Assembly: GCA_043820105.1 (NCBI GenBank)
Contig: JBDREC010000088.1
Span: 40,133-104,132 of the forward strand
Source: JBDREC01 sp043820105 [NCBI: Pseudomonadota bacterium]
GTDB lineage: Bacteria > Bdellovibrionota_F > JAHFAK01
Length of the DNA stretch: 64,000 nt
Reading direction: 5' to 3'
Under the pieces are notes generated by a model. The model was given only the letters and a program-made list of their open reading frames with translations, was not told where the DNA came from and did no database searches. Position numbers and translations under genes: made by a program. Below are positions 1-8,015 of the stretch, piece by piece (within the stretch, counting starts at the first letter, position 1; the number at the start of each line of letters is the position of its first letter).

Positions 1-1417
1 AATTCATTATTCCATATTGCTGATATTGTACATCAGTGCCATTTGTTATTTTTGTTACTGCCTCCCATGTACCACCAGGATCTGAAACGTATATTCCAGC
101 CCTTAAAGAAACAGTATTCCACCAGTTACAATCTTCACCACTTCCTGAACATGTTTTTGTCCAGACTCCATTTTCAATTGTCCCAACTGATGCTCCTTCT
201 GATGTCACCTCTGTCCAAGCCTCATTAATAGTTTCACCTGAAAAGTCATCTGCAAATAAAAAGGTGTCAGAAGCTGAAGAAACAGAAGAAATTGTGTTAT
301 GACCATAGTACATATATAAGGTAGTGCTTGAGCTTGCTTCCAAACTTGCAACTTTTACCCAAACCTTAGCTGATGATCCATTAATTTTGCTTTCTATCCA
401 GTGCGAAAGTAGTGTTGATCCATCACTTGCTGTAAATCTTAAATCATCAAAATCTTCCTGCATTTCACTTTCATAACCTACATCTAATTTAACTTGATAA
501 TTTGTAAGATCAGATGCTTCATTGTTTGTAATTGAAATTGCCTTTCGCTTTATCCAGGCAGTTGAAGGGCCTTCTTCTTCGTCATCGTCTTCATCACCAT
601 CTCCGTCTCCATCTCCATCTCCATCTCCGTCTCCATCGCCGTCGCCATCACCATCTCCGTCCTCACCTTGTCCGCCAGAAGCTTCAGAAGCGATATCTTC
701 CAAAACACTTTCATCAACTTCTGAACTTGCTGTTAAAGTCCCATCTTCATCTTCACTAACACTTATTTCACTAAAATCAAATTCTTCTGCTTCTTCTGAT
801 TCAATCCTTATAACAAAATCACTCTGATCATCTGATAGTCCACTTGGATTATAATCTATCACAATATTATTTTCATCTTCTGCCCAATTCTGCCAAGTGC
901 TTACATCTGTTTCCTCAGATAACATTATTATTTTTAATTTAAGGTCTATACCATTTACAACCTGAAGTGAAAAAGATCCATCTTCATTTATTAAAACATT
1001 CGAATGCAATGAATCCTGATTTGCTTCCTGAGAACTTAAAAAGATTGCAGGCAAAGCTGCTGCTTCTGATTTTTTCAATATTTGCTTTTGATAATAGGAT
1101 GATATTACCTCAAAAGGATTTATCTTAAAAAAAGCAGAATTTGGTGCTGCAATATTTTCAGTAGCTGTAAAATCAGTTCTACTTATAAGATCATTTCTGG
1201 TAATTAAGTCACTACGACTTATAATTGTGTCATTAGTGCTAATTGAATCCAAATCAACTGTTCCAGTAATTCGAGAAATAATATAGCCATCTAAAGTTTC
1301 ATTTTCACTTGTATCATCTGACTCTGGTGAACCAGCATTTGAAGAATTTGTTCCCTGGCAAGATAAAATAAATAAGCCAATAATAAAACACATCCCCCAA
1401 ATTAGACTTTTTTTCAT
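1..1417 (-). CDS. DUF2341 surface lipoprotein, 3' end outside window
   Basis: Reading leftward from ATG at 1417 there is one open frame to the window edge, so the C-terminus is missing. The N-terminus is a lipoprotein signal (basic start, hydrophobic run, LSC-Q at the cleavage cysteine) preceded by an AGGAT ribosome site. A low-complexity Asp-Gly linker (plus-strand bases about 590-665, built of 6-bp units) separates an N-terminal region from a DUF2341-type domain, recognisable by AWIKRKAISITNN, LRFTASDGSTLLSHWIES, VWVKVASL and TLYMYYGHN. After it comes the beginning of what looks like a concanavalin-type beta-sandwich. DUF2341 domains occur in exported proteins and are thought to bind ligands or carbohydrate. 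The Asp-rich linker could bind calcium. Exact function is unknown. No sigma-54 promoter was seen on this strand. Confidence 0.8.
   Translation of the reverse strand, partial: MKKSLIWGMCFIIGLFILSCQGTNSSNAGSPESDDTSENETLDGYIISRITGTVDLDSISTNDTIISRSDLITRNDLISRTDFTATENIAAPNSAFFKINPFEVISSYYQKQILKKSEAAALPAIFLSSQEANQDSLHSNVLINEDGSFSLQVVNGIDLKLKIIMLSEETDVSTWQNWAEDENNIVIDYNPSGLSDDQSDFVIRIESEEAEEFDFSEISVSEDEDGTLTASSEVDESVLEDIASEASGGQGEDGDGDGDGDGDGDGDGDGDGDGDEDDDEEEGPSTAWIKRKAISITNNEASDLTNYQVKLDVGYESEMQEDFDDLRFTASDGSTLLSHWIESKINGSSAKVWVKVASLEASSSTTLYMYYGHNTISSVSSASDTFLFADDFSGETINEAWTEVTSEGASVGTIENGVWTKTCSGSGEDCNWWNTVSLRAGIYVSDPGGTWEAVTKITNGTDVQYQQYGIMN
586..665 (-). repeat. 6-bp-unit Asp-Gly coding repeat
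   Basis: Inside the DUF2341 lipoprotein, about a dozen copies of a GAYGGM hexamer encode an alternating Asp-Gly linker followed by an acidic Glu/Asp run. Length of such runs is likely to vary by slippage. Confidence 0.8.
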
Positions 1418-1582
1418 AACTAATCCTGCCCCCATTAATATTAACATTCCGATATTACGGTGTTATTTTTTATAATTATATGTTTTTTCATTATAACATA
1501 TTTAATAATTTAATAAAACTGTAAATTTTGATCAAACCCTCCCTACAGCCACTAGTCCTTAGAAATAGCATGCCTCAGAGAA

Positions 1583-1599
1583 GTGACAAAATTTGTCAC
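1583..1599. promoter_or_regulatory. Palindromic operator 1 (pilin upstream)
   Basis: GTGACAAAATTTGTCAC is a perfect 17-bp palindrome about 150 bp upstream of the pilin -24/-12 promoter, the usual place for an enhancer of a sigma-54 activator. TGTCA half-sites resemble those reported for PilR-type activators; assigning it to PilR is inference. Confidence 0.75.
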
Positions 1600-1647
1600 C
1601 CTTGTCGAGCTGTTTTGTCTTGCAATTTCAGGGGCTTACAACCGGGG

Positions 1648-1662
1648 TGACAAAAATTGTCA
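1648..1662. promoter_or_regulatory. Palindromic operator 2 (pilin upstream)
   Basis: TGACAAAAATTGTCA has perfect 6-bp arms around AAA. Its centre is 64 bp from that of operator 1, about six helical turns, so both would face the same side of the DNA. Confidence 0.75.
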
Positions 1663-1734
1663 GGTTTTTTCTATTGCCGAAACCCAGCCCCTTAAATTGA
1701 TCTATAATTTCAAACAGTTAAAAAATAGAAGTTT

Positions 1735-1750
1735 TGGCATAAAACTTGCT
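1735..1750 (+). promoter_or_regulatory. Sigma-54 promoter of pilin gene
   Basis: TGGCAT-AAAAC-TTGCT: GG at 1736-1737 and GC at 1748-1749 are separated by exactly 10 bp, the sigma-54 -24/-12 spacing. Predicted start is near 1761, giving a 5' leader of about 45 nt ending in an AGAGGAG ribosome site before ATG 1807. Confidence 0.85.
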
Positions 1751-1806
1751 ACAAAAAAAGATCGAGTCTGTTAGTAATATTATTTTTTTTAAAAGAGGAG
1801 ATCAAA

Positions 1807-2316
1807 ATGAAAAAGAAAGGCTTTACATTAGTCGAACTAATGATCGTTGTTGCCATTATCGGCATTTTGGCAGCAATCGCGATCCCATCTTTTATGGCTT
1901 ATATTAAGAAGTCAAAACAATCAGAAGTTAACACTTTATTTAATGGAATGTTTGCAGCAGAAGCTGATTACAATATAGATAATGCAAAATTTCATGAAAC
2001 TCCTGCTATTAAGCCATTTGAAGAAGTTACGGATTTAGATGGAAATAAACAACCAGGATCTCAGGCTGCATTTGCTAATGATACAAATGGATTTAAAATT
2101 ATCGGCTTTGCCCCTGACCAAGATCTTTATAGTGCAGCAAAAGTTGCGTGTAGTGGCGGTTCACTTAGCCCAATTACAATGTGTGCAATGGCTGTTTTTC
2201 AAGATCTCGATGATGATGATACCGCTGGACGCTATATTCAGCCTATAGCTAGAGATAACACGGGAAATGCAGATGCATACAAAATGGGACAAGTGGATAC
2301 TCAGGTTGAAGACTAG
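1807..2316 (+). CDS. pilA: Type IV major pilin-like prepilin
   Basis: 169 residues. The short basic leader MKKKG is followed by [20 protein letters not shown], the class III prepilin N-terminus: cleavage after Gly5 would leave Phe1 and Glu5 in the mature subunit. The SKQSE stretch after the hydrophobic helix matches pilins of delta-type bacteria. Cys115 and Cys126 could form the C-terminal disulfide loop. The subunit should be processed by a prepilin peptidase and assembled into a type IV pilus in the inner membrane. No pilB, pilD or pilQ is in the window. An AGAGGAG ribosome site fixes the start. Transcription is most likely sigma-54 dependent with two upstream activator sites. The gene appears monocistronic, with a repeat-rich gap behind it. 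Confidence 0.93.
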   Translation: MKKKGFTLVELMIVVAIIGILAAIAIPSFMAYIKKSKQSEVNTLFNGMFAAEADYNIDNAKFHETPAIKPFEEVTDLDGNKQPGSQAAFANDTNGFKIIGFAPDQDLYSAAKVACSGGSLSPITMCAMAVFQDLDDDDTAGRYIQPIARDNTGNADAYKMGQVDTQVED

Positions 2317-2385
2317 GAAAAAGAAACAGGCACTTTTGAAGAGAAAAAGAGTGAAAGGGAACAAGAGAACAAGGCGATGTTGTTT

Positions 2386-2427
2386 CTCGATACTCGATAA
2401 AAACATCGAGCAACGAGCATCTAGCAT
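2386..2427. repeat. Inverted 7-bp repeat (CTCGATA / ATCGAGC)
   Basis: Two CTCGATA-type units are followed after a short A-rich spacer by ATCGAGC, AACGAGC and ATCTAGC units. The arms are complementary, so the tract can fold into a hairpin downstream of the pilin gene. Confidence 0.7.
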
Positions 2428-2564
2428 CAAACTGTACAAATAACTTTAAAACTGATCTATTGAAGGTAGTCCAGATTATTAATTAGTTTTCATCCCTAAA
2501 ATTTCACTTTATGCCACGTTATCCTTAATTTCTTTCAAAATCCCCCTGGTATAGCTTCGTTCGG

Positions 2565-2590
2565 GGATGCTGAAACAAGTTCAGCATGAG
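2565..2590. repeat. Dispersed CTGAAACAAGTTCAG palindrome, copy 1
   Basis: Core CTGAAACAAGTTCAG flanked by GGATG/CATGAG. The same element recurs at 21009-21072 (as an inverted pair) and at 33887-33912. Confidence 0.75.
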
Positions 2591-2743
2591 GAAAAGGAAT
2601 TTCGGTATGGAAAGCAATTAACCACGAACTCATAACCCAAAAGCCACGCCTTAAGCTGCAATCAAAAGCCTGTCAATCAAAAGCCTTGCAAAGTTATTAT
2701 TTTTAAGATACAAGCGTTTTGCATTAAATTTAGGGACCCTATT

Positions 2744-4261
2744 ATGAATCGAGCTCTTTCGTTTTTTATAGTATTTACATTTCTAACAATTTTACTCCCC
2801 ACTTGTGAATTTCTCTCTGGAGAAGGGCCAAGTGAATCTAATATCGAAAATCAAAATTTAGAAGAAAACAATCTTGATCTTAATGAAAATGGCTTTGGAT
2901 CAATTAAGTTAAATGTTTTATATAATGAAGCCACAGAAATTTCTTATTTTGAAATTATAATTTCAGATGAAGCAGAAGAACTAATAAATTCCACCCTAAC
3001 ACCTGAATCAGGTGAAACAAGTTTTCATATTTATAATATTCCAAGTGGAATAGATCGATCAATTGAGGTTAATGCTTATGATATTGACGATACGTTAATC
3101 TTCCTGGGTTCTGCTACGGCAGATATCACCGCTGATACTGAAAGCACAATTCAAATTCAATTATTAGAAGTCAACCCACCAGAAGAAAGCTTAGGTGATG
3201 CCCAAATCAATGGGTTTGAAGTCACACCTGAAGAAATAACTTTTGATTATTATGGTGCTGCCTGGAGAGGGGATAACCTCAACAATATGTACATTGGAAA
3301 ATATGAAGGCCGCATAGCAAGCTTTCGCTTTAAAGCAAAATATACCAAACAAGTTGAAAAGGTGATCTTATACTTAATTCATAGTTACCCAGGTTACTAT
3401 GATGGCGACGGGGGACACATATTAATGGAACTTCAGGCAGATGACGGCTCAGCTGATCATCTGCCTGATGGTGTCACCTTAGCATCGTCTTTAATAACTG
3501 ATCCTTTAATTTCATTTTTCAGAGATTTTTATTTTGATTCGCAAGTTACAATTAATGAGGGCCAACTTTATCACCTTGTTTTTACTAATCCTCACAATGA
3601 CCCTGTTAATAATTATGTTTCAATTGATATGACCTATTCTGTAGATATTCACAGTCCAAGACAAATTGCTTTTACAGACGATGAGCTTGGTGTTATTTAT
3701 AAACGTGCTGGAAACTGGCCATGGGAAGTTAATGAAAGATCATCTCCAATTTTTTCACTTTTCTACACTGATGGCGCAAACCAAGGACAGTGTTATATTG
3801 AATTTCTATCTAACAGTGCTGTTAGAACAATATCTGGAGATAATAAAGTCAGACAGCACTTTACTGTAAGCGATTCAACAAAGATTGCACACTCCACTTC
3901 TGTTCGAATAAGAAAAATCAATGACAATGGAAGCCTAACTGTTCGCCTTGAAAATAATGATGGCAGTTTAATTGAAGAAGGGGAAATCTCCGCAGCTGAT
4001 ATTAATAGCTCAATGAGATATGTAACATATAATTTCACAAATACACATGACCTCGAACTTGCCCAAACTTATAACCTTGAATTAAGCTCAACAGCCGGCC
4101 ACTTTGAAACCTATGGAATGCAAGAAGGCGATCATTACGGCATGGATGGCGATTATCTTTTCTTAGACGGATATATGCAATATAACACAGGTTCAGGCTG
4201 GATAACTCACAGAAACGAATCAATTGATATGCAAGCTTATTTTAGGGTTGAAGCTAATTGA
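2744..4261 (+). CDS. Exported protein of unknown function, possible lipoprotein
   Basis: 505 residues. The N-terminus is a signal peptide ending near Cys21; the LPTC context is a weak lipobox because Thr replaces Gly/Ala before Cys, so lipidation is uncertain. Residues about 50-150 form a beta-rich module of the kind seen in bacterial surface lipoproteins (GSIKLNV, IYNIPSGIDRSIEVNAYD). The rest is also beta-rich, with two similar-looking halves (MYIGKYEGRIASFRFKAKYT and VRQHFTVSDSTKIAHSTSVR). I recognise no catalytic motif. It is preceded by the repeat-bearing gap and followed by the M28 peptidase. No sigma-54 promoter was seen. Confidence 0.7.
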   Translation: MNRALSFFIVFTFLTILLPTCEFLSGEGPSESNIENQNLEENNLDLNENGFGSIKLNVLYNEATEISYFEIIISDEAEELINSTLTPESGETSFHIYNIPSGIDRSIEVNAYDIDDTLIFLGSATADITADTESTIQIQLLEVNPPEESLGDAQINGFEVTPEEITFDYYGAAWRGDNLNNMYIGKYEGRIASFRFKAKYTKQVEKVILYLIHSYPGYYDGDGGHILMELQADDGSADHLPDGVTLASSLITDPLISFFRDFYFDSQVTINEGQLYHLVFTNPHNDPVNNYVSIDMTYSVDIHSPRQIAFTDDELGVIYKRAGNWPWEVNERSSPIFSLFYTDGANQGQCYIEFLSNSAVRTISGDNKVRQHFTVSDSTKIAHSTSVRIRKINDNGSLTVRLENNDGSLIEEGEISAADINSSMRYVTYNFTNTHDLELAQTYNLELSSTAGHFETYGMQEGDHYGMDGDYLFLDGYMQYNTGSGWITHRNESIDMQAYFRVEAN

Positions 4262-4386
4262 AAGATTATCTCACTATTCTTGGGAAAAGTCTTATATAAA
4301 TTATAATTCAATAATTTTTATTTACATTCCTTCTAAAATTATTAAGTATAAAAAAATATATTTTAACGTCATTGGAGGGGGAATCC

Positions 4387-5691
4387 ATGAAACAAGTCTT
4401 TCTTATTCTTTTAATTTTTTTTTACTTTTTATGCACACACTTATCAATAATTAATGCACAGGATTATTTAGTTGCAATTGATACATCTGAATACTCGTAT
4501 GCAGACTTAGTTTTTTCATATGATATAATTGAGGATCGAAAAGATTATGTTCTGGCTCTTGCAAATAATGAACACATAAAAGATCTTGAATATAATGAGA
4601 TTAATTATGAAATTATTGATACTGAACCATTAAAAAATGAATACTTTTTTATCTATCAATACCAAGAAGATGACCTAGAGCTTTTAGAAGAAATTGGTAA
4701 AATTATTTTTTATGATTATGGCACAGTCTTACTCAAAACAAGTCATAAATATGCAATCATTATAGCACAATCAGGTTTTGAAATTTCTAAATTATTCTTA
4801 GAACCTATAAGTTCTCTGCATCAAGCTCAAGCAATTGAATCTTCAGCTTTTAAATACAATAATGATATTAAAGCGATGACGGATTCAGTTGATAAAAAAA
4901 AATTGCTTTCAATTGCCACAACACTTGTTGATTTTGGAACAAGAAAATCAACGAGTCCTCAAGGCATTGAAGCATCAAAATATATTTATAATCAATTTAA
5001 AGAATATGGCTTAAAAAGAGTTGGCTTTCATGATTTTGATAAAAATGCCGACAATGTTGTTGCGGTTTTACCAGGGAATGAGGAACCGGAAAAGATGGTT
5101 ATAATTGGGGCTCATTATGATTCTCTTTCTTCTTATTATTCAACTGTAGCTCCTGGGGCCGACGATAATGCCTCAGGGACTGCTGCGGTCCTAGAAGCAG
5201 CCAGAATTTTTTCAAATTATACTTTCAAATATTCTATTGTATTTATAGCCTTTGCAAGTGAGGAGCTTGGTCTAATTGGATCAAAAAACTATGCTCAAGA
5301 GGCAAGGGAAAGAGGCGATGAAATAATTGCCATGATAAACATAGATATGATAGGCTATTTAGCTGAAAATGATGTTCCTGATATTGACCTTATTCCAGGA
5401 AGAAATGCTCAAGACCTATTAGAACTAGCGCATTTTGCAACAAAAACATATATTGGTGGTTTTTCATCAATCACCGGAAGTTCTCCAATGTTTGCCTCAA
5501 GCGATCATGCTTCTTTTTCAAAATATGGATATAAAGCACTTTGGTTTTTTGAAGACTCAAAAGACGATTCTCCGTTCATTCACTCTGCGAATGATATAAT
5601 GGGCAAGAGTCTTAACAATCCGGAGTTCTTTACAAACTGTACAAAATCTGTAATCGCGACTGCGGCGAGTCTAGCAGAAGTTATTGATTAA
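4387..5691 (+). CDS. Secreted M28-family zinc aminopeptidase
   Basis: 434 residues from ATG 4387, chosen because GGAGGGG at 4374-4381 lies directly upstream and the product then starts with a clean signal peptide ending at NAQD. Residues about 165-434 are an M28 peptidase domain. The metal ligands are visible: GAHYDS (His243), GADDNASGT (Asp259), ASEELGLIGS (Glu292-Glu293), NIDMIGY (Asp320) and a C-terminal SSDHASF histidine. This family uses two zinc ions to remove N-terminal residues from peptides. The N-terminal ~150 residues resemble a propeptide. It probably works in the periplasm or outside the cell, in peptide feeding. Confidence 0.88.
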   Translation: MKQVFLILLIFFYFLCTHLSIINAQDYLVAIDTSEYSYADLVFSYDIIEDRKDYVLALANNEHIKDLEYNEINYEIIDTEPLKNEYFFIYQYQEDDLELLEEIGKIIFYDYGTVLLKTSHKYAIIIAQSGFEISKLFLEPISSLHQAQAIESSAFKYNNDIKAMTDSVDKKKLLSIATTLVDFGTRKSTSPQGIEASKYIYNQFKEYGLKRVGFHDFDKNADNVVAVLPGNEEPEKMVIIGAHYDSLSSYYSTVAPGADDNASGTAAVLEAARIFSNYTFKYSIVFIAFASEELGLIGSKNYAQEARERGDEIIAMINIDMIGYLAENDVPDIDLIPGRNAQDLLELAHFATKTYIGGFSSITGSSPMFASSDHASFSKYGYKALWFFEDSKDDSPFIHSANDIMGKSLNNPEFFTNCTKSVIATAASLAEVID

Positions 5692-5771
5692 GCGGAAAGA
5701 TAATATTTCTTTTATTAAATTTAAATAAAGTATAAGCGGATTGATGAATTTTTTAAAGCCGCAAGTTAAAT

Positions 5772-6308
5772 CTAGCCCAAGATACTTAAACCAAAAAATA
5801 AAATAGAATAAAATATTGCAGACCCATAACAGCATTCACCTTCCAGTTTTACAGAAAGATCCTCTTTGCCGTTATTTAAATAGAAAGTAATATTTTTCAT
5901 ATGTCCGTCAGCGAAGTCCTCAAACTCAAAACGGATTTGAAAATCTGCGCTGAAACTTTCATTAGTAAGATCATCATTAATATTTAAAGTTATAATCTTA
6001 TTATCAGGATCCAGACCCGAAAAAGAAATTGCATAACCCTCAAAATACCCGGTAATTGGTTTTCCTTCTTCGGCGATCACTCCAAATTCTTTTATTTCTT
6101 CACCTGTTTTATATTGGCCTTTAATATGACTTCCACATTCTTTTTCTGCCCAAACAGGAATAAGATTGTATGTTCCAACCAGAACATGATTTACATGTAC
6201 AAGGTCAAAACCTGCACCTTTGATAAATTCTTTATCAGCGTGACCTTCGCTTGCTAATAGATAAACAGGAAATAATAAGATTGATAGAAATAGAAAAGAT
6301 TTTTTCAT
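5772..6308 (-). CDS. Small exported protein of unknown function
   Basis: 178 residues from ATG 6308, preceded by AAGGAGGGG, which decides against an upstream ATG at 6359. A Sec signal peptide ends near LLASEG. The body is polar and beta-rich with paired cysteines (ECGS and ECCYGS), and the last 16 residues are hydrophobic, suggesting membrane retention or a tail anchor. It is divergent from the small gene at 6406. No family was recognised. Confidence 0.65.
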   Translation of the reverse strand: MKKSFLFLSILLFPVYLLASEGHADKEFIKGAGFDLVHVNHVLVGTYNLIPVWAEKECGSHIKGQYKTGEEIKEFGVIAEEGKPITGYFEGYAISFSGLDPDNKIITLNINDDLTNESFSADFQIRFEFEDFADGHMKNITFYLNNGKEDLSVKLEGECCYGSAIFYSILFFGLSILG

Positions 6309-6405
6309 TTGCCCCTCCTTGGCGTTTAGTTGTTTAAAATTGAGTTTGCAATTTGCCAATATTAAGAATAAAAATCAATTAAATAAATTTCTTAAAGGCT
6401 TTAAA

Positions 6406-6675
6406 TTGAAAATAATAAAAAAAGTAAACTTGATATTAATTTTTATAGTTTTCATTAACTTGTTTATAATTACTCAACTTTTTTCAGCTGAGCCTCAAGT
6501 TAATAATCGGGAAGTTATAGAAAGCAGGAATATATCAACTATTCAAAATATATTAAGTATAATAAAAACACTTGAAGCAGAAGCTGTAAACAAGCAAAAA
6601 GACTTTGATCACTCTAAAAATGAAGCTGAGCAACAGGAAATTACAAAACAGATTTCCTCTTCCAGCAGTTCCTAA
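6406..6675 (+). CDS. Small exported protein, TTG start
   Basis: 89 residues from TTG at 6406, with AAAGG at 6394-6398. Starting there gives a typical signal peptide (KIIKKVNLILIFIVF, cleavage near FSAEP). An in-frame ATG at 6319 would instead give a long hydrophilic leader reaching into the divergent neighbour's promoter. The mature part is charged, probably helical (possibly coiled coil: IKTLEAEAVNKQKDFDHSKN), and ends in a serine run. It overlaps the convergent gene at 6672 by 4 bp. Function is unknown. Confidence 0.5.
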   Translation: MKIIKKVNLILIFIVFINLFIITQLFSAEPQVNNREVIESRNISTIQNILSIIKTLEAEAVNKQKDFDHSKNEAEQQEITKQISSSSSS

Positions 6676-7484
6676 AAAAGCAATGTACATCTCGTGTTTG
6701 GAACATTGCCTTCTATAGCAAGCAAAGGATTACTTTCTATACCATACACAGCTTCAATTGAATTAATTTCTAAAATTGAATCTACTGCCAAAGTTTCTGT
6801 AATTTGGAAAATCTCTCTGGTTAACAACCTTAATTGACTTTTAATAAATAGATTGGAAGATTCAAGCAAAAGCACATTAAGAAACCACTCATAAATTGCT
6901 CGGTCCTGTTTCACCTGCCCCAGTGCCCTATCTATAACGTGACATGCAGTAACAAGGGTTTCAGGATTTTTATCAACAATCCAGGCCATATATTGTATTG
7001 CTTCATATGAAGACTCCTCAAAAGACACTCTTATCATTGGATCAAAATTTAATCCCCCAGTTGTATGAGCACCAGCCAACACAAACCGTGCAAGATATAC
7101 TAAAACATTATTTCTAAGTGGACCATAATTTGTTTGCAGTGCTATTTCTCCCAAAACCTTAATTTCATCACCCTTTATAAAATTCTTTTTTCTAGTGCTT
7201 GGGTCAATATAGTCATTGTAAATTTTGTGAATTCGCTCTGGGTATTCCAATGCTTCGTTAATCAATAATCCTAGTATTTGAATTGAATCATAATTTTCAT
7301 TTGATAAACTTACAATTTCATCATTGCCTGATATTATCAATCCCTTATCAGAGGAGGGATTTGAGTTTTGTAAAACACTATCATCTTCAGGATCAAGCGT
7401 TGTTGAATCCATTGAATCTTCTGCAAATACAATAAGTGAAATGATATGATAAAGAAAAAGGGTTAAGCACAATAGTTGTTTCAT
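6672..7484 (-). CDS. Exported helical protein in the sigma-54 set
   Basis: 270 residues from ATG 7484. An ATG at 7532 is excluded because it lies inside a sigma-54 promoter (7528-7543); ATG 7484 sits about 34 nt downstream of the predicted start and opens a signal peptide ending at VFAED. The mature protein begins with an acidic Ser/Asp-rich stretch and then looks all-helical (EEALEYPERIHKIYNDYID, YLARFVLAGAHTTGG, YEAIQYMAWIVDKNPE), perhaps a HEAT-like solenoid. No family was recognised. Its promoter links it to the pilin and the A-B lipoproteins. Confidence 0.68.
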   Translation of the reverse strand: MKQLLCLTLFLYHIISLIVFAEDSMDSTTLDPEDDSVLQNSNPSSDKGLIISGNDEIVSLSNENYDSIQILGLLINEALEYPERIHKIYNDYIDPSTRKKNFIKGDEIKVLGEIALQTNYGPLRNNVLVYLARFVLAGAHTTGGLNFDPMIRVSFEESSYEAIQYMAWIVDKNPETLVTACHVIDRALGQVKQDRAIYEWFLNVLLLESSNLFIKSQLRLLTREIFQITETLAVDSILEINSIEAVYGIESNPLLAIEGNVPNTRCTLLF

Positions 7485-7527
7485 AATATATTTAAATCCT
7501 ATTTTAAATGCAAACTTTTGCATAAGC

Positions 7528-7543
7528 TGCAAGAAAAGTGCCA
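7528..7543 (-). promoter_or_regulatory. Sigma-54 promoter of 6672-7484
   Basis: Reading leftward: TGGCAC-TTTTC-TTGCA, matching the consensus in both elements with correct spacing. It decides the start codon of the downstream gene. Confidence 0.88.
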
Positions 7544-7606
7544 GAACAAATAATTGTCATTTCCTATAATGTCAAGAGCTTATTACAAATTTAGATAAAG
7601 GAACCC

Positions 7607-7977
7607 TTAATATTGAGACAATTTTCCCCCAGCTTTTTTTTCATAACCACCTAACTTTGAATCACCCTTTGAAATCTCAGCAGAAAAGGAGCAATATTCA
7701 TATGGTTCAATTAGCTCAAAAGGATCCCATATCCTAAAATTTCTTTAACTAGAATTGAACCCATTATAGATGAAAAACCTTCATCAAAAGCTGCTGCTGG
7801 GCACCCTCCCTGTAAATGTCCATTATTGCCAGGACAGGGTGCTGCACTATCAGAGTTTTTATAAAACCAAACATGCATTGATTTATGAAAGGATATTTCA
7901 GCAATATTAGGATAATTACCATTTGTATAATCATCTAAATAGAGCTTACCCTTAAAAGAGTTTCCAATATTGTTTTT
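7607..7977 (-). pseudogene. Frameshifted remnant of an exported-type protein
   Basis: Two overlapping minus-strand frames together read like one protein. The upstream frame (after TAA at 7978-7980) has no usable start and contains NSFKGKLYLDDYTNGNYPN, APCPGNNGHL and GGCPAAAFDEGFSS. It ends early at GILLS. The other frame continues with RIWDPFELIEPYEYCSFSAE and SKLGGYEKKAGGKLSQY to a stop at 7607. One indel near 7725 would join them. The content resembles the extracytoplasmic part of the Tad-like proteins in style, but no clear homologue is in the window. Confidence 0.55.
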
Positions 7978-8015
7978 TTATTTGCCTTCTTTCTTAGAAT
8001 AATTGTAATGACACC

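Larger units (their letters stand above)
1418..1806. other. Divergent intergenic region upstream of pilin
   Basis: 389 bp between the divergent lipoprotein and pilin genes. It holds two palindromic operator-like sites and one sigma-54 promoter, annotated separately. An open frame at 1583-1774 covers all three sites and is not treated as a gene. Confidence 0.8.
2317..2743. other. Repeat-bearing intergenic gap
   Basis: 427 bp without a credible gene. It contains an 8-bp-unit GGGAACAA/GAGAACAA stretch (2358-2374), a CTCGATA/ATCGAGC 7-bp repeat pair able to form a hairpin (2386-2427), and one copy of the dispersed GGATnCTGAAACAAGTTCAG palindrome (2565-2590). The hairpin could end pilin transcription. 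Confidence 0.65.
7485..8015. other. Intergenic gap with promoter and gene remnant
   Basis: 531 bp holding the sigma-54 promoter at 7528-7543 and a frameshifted coding remnant at 7607-7977 on the minus strand. No other feature was seen before the radical SAM gene. Confidence 0.7.

Noticed and set aside
36-827. Plus-strand open frames within the first kilobase
   Set aside because: They are antisense to the DUF2341 lipoprotein; the Ser-Pro-rich one is just the reverse reading of the Asp-Gly repeat.
1583-1774. Open frame of 63 codons upstream of the pilin
   Set aside because: It covers both palindromic operators and the sigma-54 promoter, lacks a ribosome site and has no protein-like pattern.
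7485-7532. Start of the minus-strand exported protein at ATG 7532
   Set aside because: That codon lies inside a consensus sigma-54 promoter, and the signal peptide starts at 7484.
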